From NCBI GenBank assembly GCA_016802295.1, contig JAESIW010000203.1:1222307-1286306 (forward strand): DNA of 64,000 nt, given 5' to 3'. Shown piece by piece: positions 9,840-21,300 of the stretch; the first letter of the stretch is position 1; each line of letters starts with the position of its first letter. A program made the position numbers and the translations under genes. The DNA is from Brachionus rotundiformis. Taxonomy: Eukaryota > Rotifera > Eurotatoria > Ploima > Brachionidae. The notes under the pieces are model-generated. The model ran no database searches and was not told the DNA's origin. It saw nothing but the letters and a program-made list of their open reading frames with translations.

Positions 9840-10517
9840 ATGATCAACGATTTGAACGACAAGTCTTCGTCGTCCTGTTCGGACGAAGAGGACGAGGAGC
9901 AAATATCGCCAAATCAAAAGACATCTAGCCGAAAGGTATCCATAAAGAGTAACTTGGAGAGCATTAGAGAGGCCGACTCGGGCCGTCCAACGGCCTCCAA
10001 ATTCGCTCTATGTTTCGGCGTCAAGTCTTATTTGCATGAATTTTATGACCAAAGCTCAATTAAGTCGGACTTTTATGCGCGAAAGCGCGCCAAAAACAAA
10101 AGAATGAGAATAATGTGGATGTTTTTGTTCGCGGTAGGAATGATCGCCTTGCTCACTGGAACGTCCCTACTTGTCTTTGGTTTCTTGAGCAAAGAAAAAC
10201 AAGTCATAGTTGACAAGTTTGAGGATCATACGGAAATAATAGACAAGTATGCCATAATGTACAACCAGTATCTGGAGTCTTGTCGATCTTTGGGCCTATT
10301 TTTGTTCATCATTGGCGGCATGATCATTTCGCTGACTTTTATAGTGCCAAGCTTTTTGTGCTATGAGGAGTGCTTGTATAAAGTGAACGATTATGAGGAG
10401 ACCAATTTTGCATGTCCATCTGGCAACTACAATCCTGATAGTAGACGAATTGAATTCAAGCATGTTGAACCACAAGCCAGATCAACTGTTAATTATAACA
10501 GATTAATTTCGCAATAA
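9840..10517 (+). CDS. Neurensin-like two-pass membrane protein
   Basis: Vertebrate neurensins sit in small vesicles of neurons, particularly in neurites. This intronless gene encodes 225 residues. The N-terminus is acidic and Ser-rich (SSSSCSDEEDEE). Residues 60-70, GVKSYLHEFYD, match the neurensin signature (GVRSYLHQFYE in vertebrates). Two hydrophobic segments at about 91-113 and 150-173 are separated by a ~35-residue loop, the same layout as neurensin 1. The C-terminal tail is polar. The ATG is the first in frame, preceded by an A-rich leader. An AATAAA overlaps the stop codon (10513-10518) and another lies near 10557. Assignment rests on the motif plus topology; neurensin 1 and 2 cannot be separated. 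Confidence 0.78.
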   Translation: MINDLNDKSSSSCSDEEDEEQISPNQKTSSRKVSIKSNLESIREADSGRPTASKFALCFGVKSYLHEFYDQSSIKSDFYARKRAKNKRMRIMWMFLFAVGMIALLTGTSLLVFGFLSKEKQVIVDKFEDHTEIIDKYAIMYNQYLESCRSLGLFLFIIGGMIISLTFIVPSFLCYEECLYKVNDYEETNFACPSGNYNPDSRRIEFKHVEPQARSTVNYNRLISQ

Positions 10518-10789
10518 AATTATGTTTATTAATTTTTTTTTTAAAAGACATTTTTAAATAAAATTTTGTGCATTCTAAAATGCTTAATTTATTAACTAAG
10601 GGGCATTAAGTTGTTAAGGTTATTCGACAGCCATCAGGCTTTCTGGGTCGATCCAGAATGGTAAGCAATAATTTTCTGGATTTATTTGTCCTTTCATTTA
10701 ATCCAAACAGTTTAAAAGACAAAATCATTGGATATTATTCATTTGACAAAATTTGATCATAAATTTGATAATAATTCTGTAAGAGTCTT

Positions 10790-11100
10790 ACTGAGTAGAC
10801 CAAGAGAGCAGCGTCTAGGGCTACAATGATAGCCGGCCGAATCAAGCTTACCTTCTCTTATTTCTCATTGGACTTACGTTGAAAGAAGAGAAGCTCTCGG
10901 TTGGACCACACTAGAAGCCCGGCGTAGTCGAGGTGACCTCATTCAGCTCCATAAGATTCAGCACGGTTACGACCACGTATACTTTGTCAACGGTGATCAA
11001 AGGCTGGCGTTTGATAAACTTTTAACTAAAGTAAATAGTTTTACTTATTTTTGGGTTAATTCCCTAAAGTCTAAACCAATACTTTTCACTAACTCTTGAT
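10790..11100 (+). pseudogene. LINE C-terminal fragment
   Basis: The plus strand, after frame changes, encodes REALGWTTLEARRSRGDLIQ, then YDHVYFVN and NSFTYFWVNSLKSKP, the usual end of LINE ORF2 proteins. It ends about 280 bp downstream of the neurensin-like gene, near the 3' UTR. Confidence 0.75.
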
Positions 11101-11659
11101 ATAATATATATAAGATATAAATTAGTTTCTAAGTTTTAGGTACCTTTTTGGCTGAATTAACCAGACAGATAACTCTTAAAAACTTTCATTTTATTTCTTA
11201 ATTATACAATATAGTTGGGTACTTGATAAAACTTGATTAGAAGCCGGCCTTATAATCTACTACAAGTCTGAGAACCAATGGAAAAAATGACTCAGTCTTG
11301 TCCCAACATATCCCTCATTCATATCAAAAAGTCGATTTGAGACTGCAGTAAAGGTTAATTTAGAATCAAATTCAATACTAAAAAACTTTTTTATTTCTAT
11401 GTATTCCTGAGTCATATCTTAATATTTCCCTTCAAAAAAGCCTGATTAATTTAATTGTAGCTTTTTCAAAAGTAATTAAAAAAAATCTCTAATTTTTAAC
11501 CAAATTTTTAAAAAGTCTAAGAAGATCCTTTCTAGGTTTAATTCAGATAACTTTTTAATGGATAAAAGTATCCAAAACAAATTTTTTGCTTACACTATAG
11601 AAATATCTCTGAAAAAACATTTTATCACTCCAACATATACGTAATAAAATGAAAGCTAT

Positions 11660-12215
11660 AATGTGCAAGCACATAGAACGAGGGTTAAGTCTCATCATAA
11701 TAGCTTGTTTAAATCAATTTTGTTTTTAAAAACATTTACTGTGTCTGAGTTAATAACAACTCTGTCAAGTGGATTCCAAACATTGACCACTCTGTTGCTG
11801 AAAAAATAAAATCTTTGCTCACAGTTCTTTACTAATTGTCTTTCTAACGTAAAACCATGACGTCTAGGGGTTGGACGAAACGTATTTTCTGGATTATTCT
11901 TAAAGACTAAGGGTACATGCCAGTTAATCTTATCGTGCCCTTTTATAATTTTAAACATCTCGATCAGATTCCCTCTTAATCTTCTGGTTTCTAGACTGGT
12001 TAAATTCAATGCAATTAATCTTTCTGAATAGCTTAGCTTTTTTAGCTCTGGAACCAATTTAGTAGCTCTTCTCTGGACTGATTCTAACACCTTGATGTCT
12101 TTTTTTAAGTACGGGTTCCAAACTTGAACTCCATATTCTAGATAAGGTCTAACAAAAGCTTTATATAGCCTTTTTACTGTTTCTTTTGTTCTGGAATTTG
12201 ATAGTTCGCCTTATT
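11660..12215 (-). mobile_element. LINE 3' end, long open C-terminal region
   Basis: From about 12215 down to a stop at 11695 the minus strand encodes AFVRPYLEYGVQVWNPYLKK, LESVQRRATKLVPELKKLSY and RRLRGNLIEMFKII, ending FKNKIDLNKLL. The last 130 codons are unbroken, so this is among the youngest LINE ends in the window. It is 5' truncated near 12.2 kb. Confidence 0.85.
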
Positions 12216-12868
12216 GAACCCAATAAATTATAAAGAGTTAAGAAACGGTTAAGATTTTTGTTTTTTTTTTCTGTAATCAATTTATAAAAATAATTATATG
12301 ATGAACCGCCTGATAAAATTCTTAATTTATATTTAAGTATTAAAGTTTTGTTTTTTTTTGATTCTTGGGTTTTGAAAATAATAAATTTTAAGTTTATACT
12401 GCACTGACAAAAAACGGTTTTATGCCCTTTTTATAGACCTAAACACATTTCCCTTTACAGTGGGTAAATTATCTTTTAGACAACAAACAGATCTAAAAAT
12501 CAGTAAAATCTTGTTTTACAAGAAGTCTTTTTACCAGGACTCAAAGAATTGCTTTTTTTAAGGAAGCATTAAAATTAAAATTCTTAACTATAAATGATCA
12601 TTGCATACTGCATTACCAAGTTTTTTATTTAAAGAAACCAATTATCCTCATGACACTTGACATTAAATAATAAACTAAATTAAATATAATTGCATGAGTC
12701 TAAATAGTGCCAATGGCATGCAATTTTTTTAATAATAAATTAAAATATTTTACAAATTATCATATTAATTTAATAAAGTTATAAGGATATATTTTGCTTT
12801 TCATAATTAAGAGAAAATATTTAATATGTTCTTGACAACAGGATTGAAATTTAAAAAAATTTTAAAAA

Positions 12869-13810
12869 ATGTCAAAAAATTCTAAGCCAACAAGTTCCAA
12901 GAGTTTGGTATCAAAAGCTTATCAGAACCAGATAATAGTGAAGAATGCAGATGGCGAGTATGCACCAGTTGGGTATACCAAGCGGGAGGTAAAACCAGCC
13001 GACAAGGCCGAGGTTGTCTCAATGGCTAGAGCGATGAACGATGACTTTGCTCCCAGGGTTAGAAAACTGTTCAACGCCGAGGCCGAGGCGGCAGAGGAAG
13101 CTATCCGAACAGGTCTTTATGTAGGATATAGATGTCCAGAGTTCACATGGGATTGTATCAGAGTGAACAAACAGCATAAGTGTTTTTGTGGTCATCTATT
13201 AGATGAACATGAAAAATTTGATGGCAAAAAGTTCATGTTGCCATGCCATGAGTGCAAATGCAAGAGATTTGCCTTCATCCCTTCGCGTCCTGAGGATGTC
13301 GGGTTTGGCAATTAAATTCAAATTTTAGCTTATTAAATGTATCTATTTCAGAGAGTTTTGGTTTGCTAGGAGAAGAGACTTTGATGTGAGCAAGTATCGG
13401 GTCAAGTGCCACTGTAAACACGCACATGACTCTCATGATCCCATTATGATGAACTGTAAGGAAAAAGCCTGTGGATGCAGGATGTTTAACAGTAATTTCC
13501 TATGTGCAGCCTGTGATCAGCATTGGGAAAAGCATGAGACTTTTTTTGAAACCCAGAAAGAGCGTAAAGAAAAAAAATTGCCATATGGTGACAATTATCG
13601 ACCATTCAACGAAATGAAAGAGTTAAAGCAGGTTCTTTACGATGATGATGATAATCTAATGCCTATAGACGCGCCTGATAGATCTGTTGGTAAGATACTT
13701 AAACTTTCAGCTTTAAGCATGTTTATGAATGTTATTTTCTAGCCCAAAAGCCTCTCGGTCATTCAAATAGAGAGCGACATCAGCTACCAGGACCATCTAC
13801 TAGAAGATAA
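12869..13810 (+). CDS. FAM221 family protein (closest to FAM221B), three exons
   Basis: Family of Cys/His-rich proteins of unknown biochemical role. Exons 12869-13302, 13352-13689 and 13743-13810 join in frame through introns of 49 and 53 bp, giving 279 residues. The first splice joins SRPEDVG to EFWFARRRDFD, restoring the family's continuous motif; the second gives an end of about 24 residues and a TAA at 13808. Conserved features are GLYVGYRCPEFTWDC, the CFCGHLLDEHEKF and CHECKCKRFAFIPSRP pairs, KCHCKHAHDSHDP, and C-x2-C-x-QHWEKHETFFE followed by PYGDNYRPF. These look like a zinc-binding Cys/His set. FAM221A is the alternative, but the RCPE.WDC and FIPSRPE blocks favour FAM221B. Confidence 0.85.
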
Positions 13811-14399
13811 CAGCAGAATTTTAAAAGATTCACTCATAAAAAGCACACTTGTCTAATATTAGACTCAAATTTATATAAAATATATCTATTATTAATATTC
13901 TAGCATTTTAATAAAAAATATTTTCAAGATTATTATTTATTTTTATAAAATTATTTTGAAATTAAATATAAATTTATCGTTATTCTTAAAATAATTAAAA
14001 ATGATCAATTGTTTTGATATTGGTTCAATTGAGATGATGCGTGATGTATGGATACCCAAGAATCCAAATCAAAATAATCAATTGGTTCAACTAGATCCCA
14101 TTTTTGATTAAGTCTGAAATTTCTGCGACTATTATTGTATACCCTTGCACAGGTATGCAAATTTGTAAAGTATTGAACAAAAATCTAGACGCTTTTTCCG
14201 CTTTAAATTGATATAAAATACATGATAATAAGATTTTGCATTCAACTGAAAAATTGAAACAAAATGAATACAATGAAAAAGGGCATGTAATTATTAATTA
14301 TGTTATTAATATTGAAATAAAAAACAAAATTACTGAACTAAGGAACAAATTTATTTTTTTATTTCTTATATAAAAAAAAAGTAATACAATTTATATCAA
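13811..14399. other. Intergenic, nothing recognised
   Basis: AT-rich sequence downstream of the FAM221 gene. An AATAAA-type signal lies near 13909. No coding motif or repeat could be supported. Confidence 0.5.
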
Positions 14400-14725
14400 A
14401 TTAAAGCAAAAATAATTAAATATCGACAAACATAACATTCAATTTATATATTTTTTTTTTTGTTTGATCCAACTGGTCTACCGCGTTTTTATTTAACTTG
14501 GGATTGTGGAGTAACGATTGGGGTCTATTCAAGACGAATTTTTGATATTGACTCTTGTACAGGCGCATCGTCCGAGTCTGATTCTCCATATACTCTGATA
14601 CACAAAATGTTAACGTTTTGAGTTTCATTTGGCTAACGAGTTAAGGCATTGGTTGTAGCTTTAGGGTGACCTGGACGACGCTTTCTTTCAAGTGGAATTC
14701 TCATTGCTAATTTTTTTATATGACA
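14400..14725 (-). pseudogene. MULE transposase C-terminal tail remnant
   Basis: The minus strand reads RIPLERKRRPGHPKATTNAL and, after stops, KRGRPVGSN. Basic AT-hook-like tails of this kind follow the SWIM zinc finger in MULE transposases. The SWIM finger itself was not found here. Confidence 0.5.
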
Positions 14726-15398
14726 AAGTTCTTAAAATAAAATTAAGTAAAAGTTTTAGAGAATTTTTAGGCGAATAAAAACTCACTTAGCCGAGAACAG
14801 ACTGCAATCAAATGATCACATTTATAATTCAAAATCAAGTTTAGACAAAATCGTTTCAATATAGACTCATTTTGTATATGAAAGTTTGGGATCTGTAGCT
14901 CTCGCTTGACAAAAACAATAATGCTGGCAGATTTGTCATATTTATTTGAGGTGTTGCTCAATTTAATTTATCTATTTTCTAAGACTTATTATTTCTCAAT
15001 CATTCAATCTTAACTAAATCGCTTCACTTTTCGAAGTATTATTAATGTTTGTATCTTCGGATCAGATTTCCTGATTCTTCACCCTCTTCTGAGTCAAATA
15101 TTATTTTATTTCCATTTCATCAAAAAAATTAACAATGTCATCATTATTTTTAAAATCATCATAATTGTTAGGATAAATAAGCTGAAGATGCTCCAAAAAG
15201 GGTTATTATTATTATCTTGTTAATTATGAAAAAATGAAAGATAAAAAAAAACAGACAATAGCTATTATTGCTATAATTGCCTGTACTAATTAAATTTTCT
15301 AATCAGCAAGCTAGAACACTATTTAAAAAATGAAATAATCAAAATTAATTTTATTAATTCAAAATTTAAATAAACACTTAATCAATATTAAAAAAAAA
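14726..15398. other. Intergenic between tail-to-tail genes
   Basis: Holds the 3' flank of WDR19 and AT-rich DNA. On the minus strand around 15050-15170 a short acidic reading (NNDDIVNFFDEME) is visible but has no neighbours to support a gene. Confidence 0.4.
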
Positions 15399-18300
15399 TC
15401 AATTTTTTTCTTCATTAATTTTTAAATATTTGTCTATTTCGACTAATTTTTTGACATCATTTCTGTTAATTGTATTCGAGCACATAGGACAATTCACCTC
15501 TGACTCCAAAAAACTCATAAACTCAGAATACAAAGCCGGAAATTCACACTTAGGACACACTGTGAAGTCATCTCGGACCATATGAGCTCCAGTCACAATG
15601 CAATAAGGTATATTTATTTGGCAGCCAGGACAAGTTAAACCATATTCTAGCAATTTGAAGTTGCAATTGGGACATGGAACAGCGATTTCTTCTATTTCAC
15701 TTCTTTCAGGATGTCGCACTAGCGACTCAATTTTCTTTTTGAATTTTGGATCTACCATGTCTTTGTACTCTGGCCTCAAGAGCATTGTGGCATAATTGAA
15801 TGCCGAATTGTGCAATCCTGATCTGGAACACTCAATTACAGCTGAAGTCAATATTTGGACCACATGTGACGGAAATTTGCTTATGTTCTCGGCCACTCGG
15901 CACAACAGCCTAGCCGCCCTTAAATGATTGTTCTGCTTTATTTGGATTTTGATCAACACATAGCTGTGCAAAATCATCAAGTTTTGATAGAGCTCTGATG
16001 GAATTTTGATGCTTTCCTTGTTCAAGTCCGAATACATGCTAAACAAGACATTGTGCGCGTCACGGTAGTTGCCAGTAAGCTGCTCTTGTCTGGCAATAAG
16101 CACAGCTGTTTTGGCCGCCTCGACATATTTCTTCAAACTAAGGTACAACTTGAATAGATACTTGGCATCTTTGGGCATGCCGTCATGGTCTCCCATTAGA
16201 TACTCAATCAAAATATTGGTCAGTGTGTCATTGTTCGCCTTGCCAATGCAATCAATTGCCAAATCGATTGCCATCGCTTCTATTTCTGGCGTAGGGTGCT
16301 TTTTGATCAAATGCTTCAGGGCCTTTAGATATTATTAAATATTTATTAATATTATTAAATAATTTTATACAATTAAATGGTTCATTTGGTAAAAATGAGG
16401 TAAAATCTAAGTGAAAATTTTTTTATAAATTATTTATTAAGAAACTATGAATTAACTTAAAGATAAGGAATGAAAAAAAATTTAATAGCCTTTGGAATAA
16501 ACTTTTTAGGACATCGTTCAACCTATGGTTTAAATGAGAATTCCATTTTAATAACTTAAACTTGATTCAATTTTTTCAGTTTTTTAATAGTCTTTTAATT
16601 ATTTTATTATGTTCATCTGAGATAAAATTTTGGCTGGTTAACAGACTGCGTGTTCCAGCACTTTTACCAAATAGTGGTAAATTACGATGTTGTAGAGGTA
16701 ACCAAAACTTGTAAAGCAAAGAAGGAGCTCTTTTTAAAAGAACTGAACTTTATGGCTAGCAGTAAAGGACAACAGACGTAAGAGATACTGCAGTTATAAA
16801 CAAATCTAAGCAAAGTGGAGAGAAATGAACATTTCATCAAAACCAGCAAATTTTTTTGCAAGATGAATCAATGATATACCAAAAGTCAATTTCAAGTCTG
16901 AGACCAGCTGAAGTTTAGAGAGGATTAAATGCGAAAAGATAAGGATTAACATTCATCTCTGAGATGATGAACTAATACTTTTCGATTAACCATCCACATG
17001 ACTTAATTGTGAGCCCTTGCTCTTGACACAAGTTGATGGGTATAAATAACGATTTAATTCTCAGAACTTGAGGGTACAAAAATATATTATTTAGTTAGTA
17101 CTAAACTTCATAAATTGGTAGAGCACAACAATTATTTAATATAATATTTGAAAGTATATTTGTCCTATCCTATCAAGTGATTGCACTTTGAAATTTAAAA
17201 TTTTTAAATATTTTAAAACGAATGGTCACGTTCAGGACCTCATTTCTCTATGATCTTTTGGCCTACACAGGTCCCCAAGTACTCAAAGGGAAGCTTAATA
17301 GTTGCTCTTTAACATACTGCTTGGATGTTGTGGTCACTTGATAGGATCATAGAATTTCGCGTTTGAAAAAGTGCAAAAAAAGCGTTTTTTTCGATTTTTC
17401 GATATTGAATTGTGACCTCAATCCTTAAGTTATCAAGACAAGATTAATTTTAATGATTATTTTTATGACTCCCCTTTAATATTATTATGACATCTTTTTT
17501 ACTTTACTATAATTTTTATCCGTTCATAGCATTTATGTATCGTTAGCCTTAAAAGAAGGACTTGGTCCATTCTATACAGCCTGTGGGTCGCCCCCAAATG
17601 AATGGATGATATACTAGAACTTTATAGTAACGACAGGGATAAGATTGAGGAAACGATCTAACTCGTGGAAACAGAAGACCAGGGTATGAATAAAAATAGA
17701 TTAGTTACTGCAGTAAACAAATTCTAAAGAGGGAACGATTTGCAATTACATGGATCTTAAGAAAAAGTAGGTAATTATATAAACAATCAATTTTTAATTT
17801 GTAAAATTTATTTTATTTAAATAAATGGAGTGTTAATCGGTCTTTGTGACATGGGCACTAGCCTGTTGATTATACTTGATTATAATTATAAAACTCTTCT
17901 CTGTGCTGAGACCTTGACGTGGTGGAAGAGCTTGAATCTTGTCGAAAGTCTTAGACCTAGTCGACCGATTAAGGGAGGAGGACTAACGTCAGCACAAAAC
18001 ATGCTTGGGGCTAGCATTCCCATCATGTCAAACTAAATTGCTAAAGAAACTGAAATGCAAAAGCAAATCTGTATTGTTGTATGGATCTGAATGCTGGCGA
18101 ATGACTGACAGTGATCTTCAAAAGATCGAAGTATTCCATAACAATTGCCTAAAATTTTAAGAATCTTCTATCCGAAAGTTATTACAAATAAAGAGCTGTA
18201 CAACAGATCAAGGTCCGGTCATGTTCTTAGAATGTCAGCAGACAGAATTCCTAGAGTTGCACTATTTTGGACACCTCAAGGAAAGAGAAATGCTGAAAGA

Positions 18301-21300
18301 CCAAAGTTGACCTGGAGGAGAACAGTTGAAAGAGATCTGAGAGAGATGAAACTCACATGGGGACAAGCAGAAATTGTCGCTAAGGATGGGGTAGAATGGA
18401 GGGGACGTGTGGACGCCTTATGCTCCACTGGGAGTAGAAGATAGAAGAAGAATAATTATAAAAACAAAAAATGTTTAAGCATAGCAAGGTATTGTTCAAA
18501 AATCCTGCATAAAATTTTCGCAGGAATTTGCAGACACAAAAATTTAACTGTACCATTGAATGTTTAATTTTAAAATGTGATTCTGCAGTAAATTTTCCTT
18601 ATAAAAAATATTCAAAAACCTATTTTTGTTATAATTTTTGAGCATGATCATTCTACAAACGGTTTACATAAATGAGGAAAATAGATGAATTCGAGTTGGT
18701 CTGGATGTGCTTTAAATTTCTTACAGATAAATTAGAAAAACATACCTCTGGGTAGGATGAAGCAAAGAGATGGTATTTTCCAGCCAAAAAGCTGTTCTTT
18801 TCATTCTCAAAATATAAAGCAACCGATTCATACTCTTCAGGATTGGCCTCTGAGCCCAATGCCTCACCATACAAATCCATAAGTCCATGCATCCTGGCCA
18901 AATTGAACGCCTCTTCATTGCATTTAGACATGACCAAAAATTGAATAGCTGAGCCATAATCTCCAAATTTTTGAAAAAAAGCAGCTACCATTTTTGCTCC
19001 TTCAATCGATTGAGTTTCTTTGACTAATTTGACAGCTCTTTCAGGGTTTTTCAAATGGTCAAGTTGGATCCTAATCGCATTTTCATACTCTTTTGCGTTC
19101 ATGTAAGACTTGAATGCTTCTTTGTAGTATCCATCAGCTTCTTTGGCTTTGGCATATTGTGAATGAATCTTCGAGTTGGTAATCATGTTTAGAAGCTCTC
19201 CCACTTTGTTCCAATTTTTGCACTTTATGTAAACCATAGCTGCTTTGTCCCAACTTTCGGCCCTTTCATACAGATTGCCAGCTTCCATAAATTGCTTAAA
19301 TTATCCATTAAAATTTTGCCAACAAATGGTCAAATTTGTTTACCCTAATGCTCTCAAGTATCACACCACATTCTTTTTTGACTTGCTTATTTGGTAATTT
19401 AATTGCCAATTCTATGCCACGGCTTATATCGCCAATTTTTAGCGAACACCTAGCGATACCTGAGTGGCAAGACTCGTTGTGATCCTTGTCCTGATCGTTT
19501 TCGGTCAGGCCTCTCTCAAACATTTTTAATGCTGTTGGATAATCACCTCTAATTAAGATAAAATTTTTGAATTTAGAAAATTTTTTGACAATATTTGGAA
19601 TAAATGTTTTACATAAACTCAAGCTGCTTTCCGTATTCTAGGGAAATGTACGGCGTTTCGTTGTTGGCAAGTCCTTTGGCCAGCTTCATGGCCGCATCCC
19701 AATGCATCAAGTCTCGTCTCATCTTTAAATATGACAAATAATAAATATCAAGATTTTGTTTTATTGTCTGACAGCCAATGTGACCAAGTTTTAATTTAAT
19801 TTGTCTATTAACAGTATTTTGATTAATAAATTATTGATTAAAGAAAATTTTTAGATAATAAAGATAAATAATAAAAATTTGTATTTAAATATTTTTAAAA
19901 ATGAGGGTTGATTAATCAAAAAAGAAAGGAAAGCCTTGTACAAACTGAAAAATATGAAAAAAAATGACCTCTGACATAACTACAATTAAGTATTGCCAAG
20001 ACTTAAAGTGTTACAACTCTTTTACCATGGTCTTTCCAATAACTAGATATAGAATGCATAAAAACATCCAGGAAGGTTAGTAAGCCAATCTTGACATAAA
20101 CTTTTATTTCTTGGTAAAACCAATTTATTTGGAAAAGTTATAAATTGTTGACTTGATACTTTTCCAATTTCTTGACCGAATTAAAGTAGATAAAGATATA
20201 CAAAGATAGAAAATTGTTAAAGAGAAATGATCTGAAATTTTGTCTCACGTGGGTTTAAAAAGGAGAATATTTATTAGGTGCATAAGGATGTCTATGACTA
20301 TTGATTAATTATCTTGTCAACCACTAGACAACATTATCTCTTTACAGTACCAGAATTTTTATCCTGATTTAAATAAAGAAACTTAAAATCTTCCTTTTAA
20401 TTTAGTTTCTGGTAACTTTAGGTCTTATTTTGCTAGAAGTGGTCTATAGAGTTAAACAGGTGCAAATTCAATGGAGCCAGATATGGTAAATAAGCTTGGA
20501 ATGAAAATCTTAGAGCTTTTTTTGTAACTTTAACATTAAGTAGGACCAATCAAGACCCAGAGTCTTCTAATTGCTAAAATTACATTTCAACAGGAATAGC
20601 TCCCCATTAATTTTACTTTATCTGGTTTTAGTTTTGTCCAATGTGACGGAATCATCAAAATAAGACAAAGATAAGAACTGGCAAGCACATTTTTAGCTAA
20701 TGAGGAGCATATTTTAACAGCCTAGTGGTAATATAAATGCAACCCAGAAACCAATTTCCGTCTAGGTCTTAATTAGGATCCTATAAGGATTCCAGATCTT
20801 TTCTGGACAATTTTCCTAATCAATACGGTATAGGATCCTAACAGAAAGTTCTCAAAAGTTGATGGGATCTTATTAAGTTCTTTGGAATTAATTAATTATT
20901 TTTATTAATTGTATTTCAAGAAAATAAAAATGAGTCGAACATATTTGTTCAAAATGGCAGACTATTGCTTATATTAAAAAAATTAATTTTAATTCATACA
21001 AAATATGAGATGATGTTTGAATATTAGAAATATTTTTATTCCAAGAAGATAGTTTGAAAATACTTAAAAGATTTTATTTAGAGTTTCTAATAGGAGTCCC
21101 TTAAAACTCTCAAGAAATTTTAACCAGATGGAAAAAATACGAATTTAGTCAAGATCTTTTTAAGAATCGTTTTCCTATCAACTACTGAAAGTTCTCACAA
21201 GATCCTAGTTAGGAATTGGTCCTTGGAAAATGAGTCCTTTCTCCTATATTTCTCCTATCCTTGGTCGTATTTAAATTTTTGTATTAATTCTTTTATAATT

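Larger units (their letters stand above)
16323..18745 (-). other. WDR19 intron 11 (2423 bp) with transposon debris
   Basis: Runs from the donor after the codon pair PE (GTATGT) to the acceptor CTAAAG before ALKHL. It contains a small MITE (17168-17346), a LINE 3'-end-like block near 17545-17610 and a LINE fragment (17806-18450). About 16340-17160 holds nothing recognisable. Confidence 0.85.

Noticed and set aside
13690..13742. Read-through of FAM221 exon 2 to a TAG at 13740
   Set aside because: A GTAAGA donor at 13690 and a TTTTCTAG acceptor at 13741 give a longer in-frame end; the read-through tail is intron-like.
20735..21230. Possible foldback element in WDR19 intron 8
   Set aside because: The inverted similarity (AGGATC-type words) is short and interrupted; it could be chance in AT-rich DNA.
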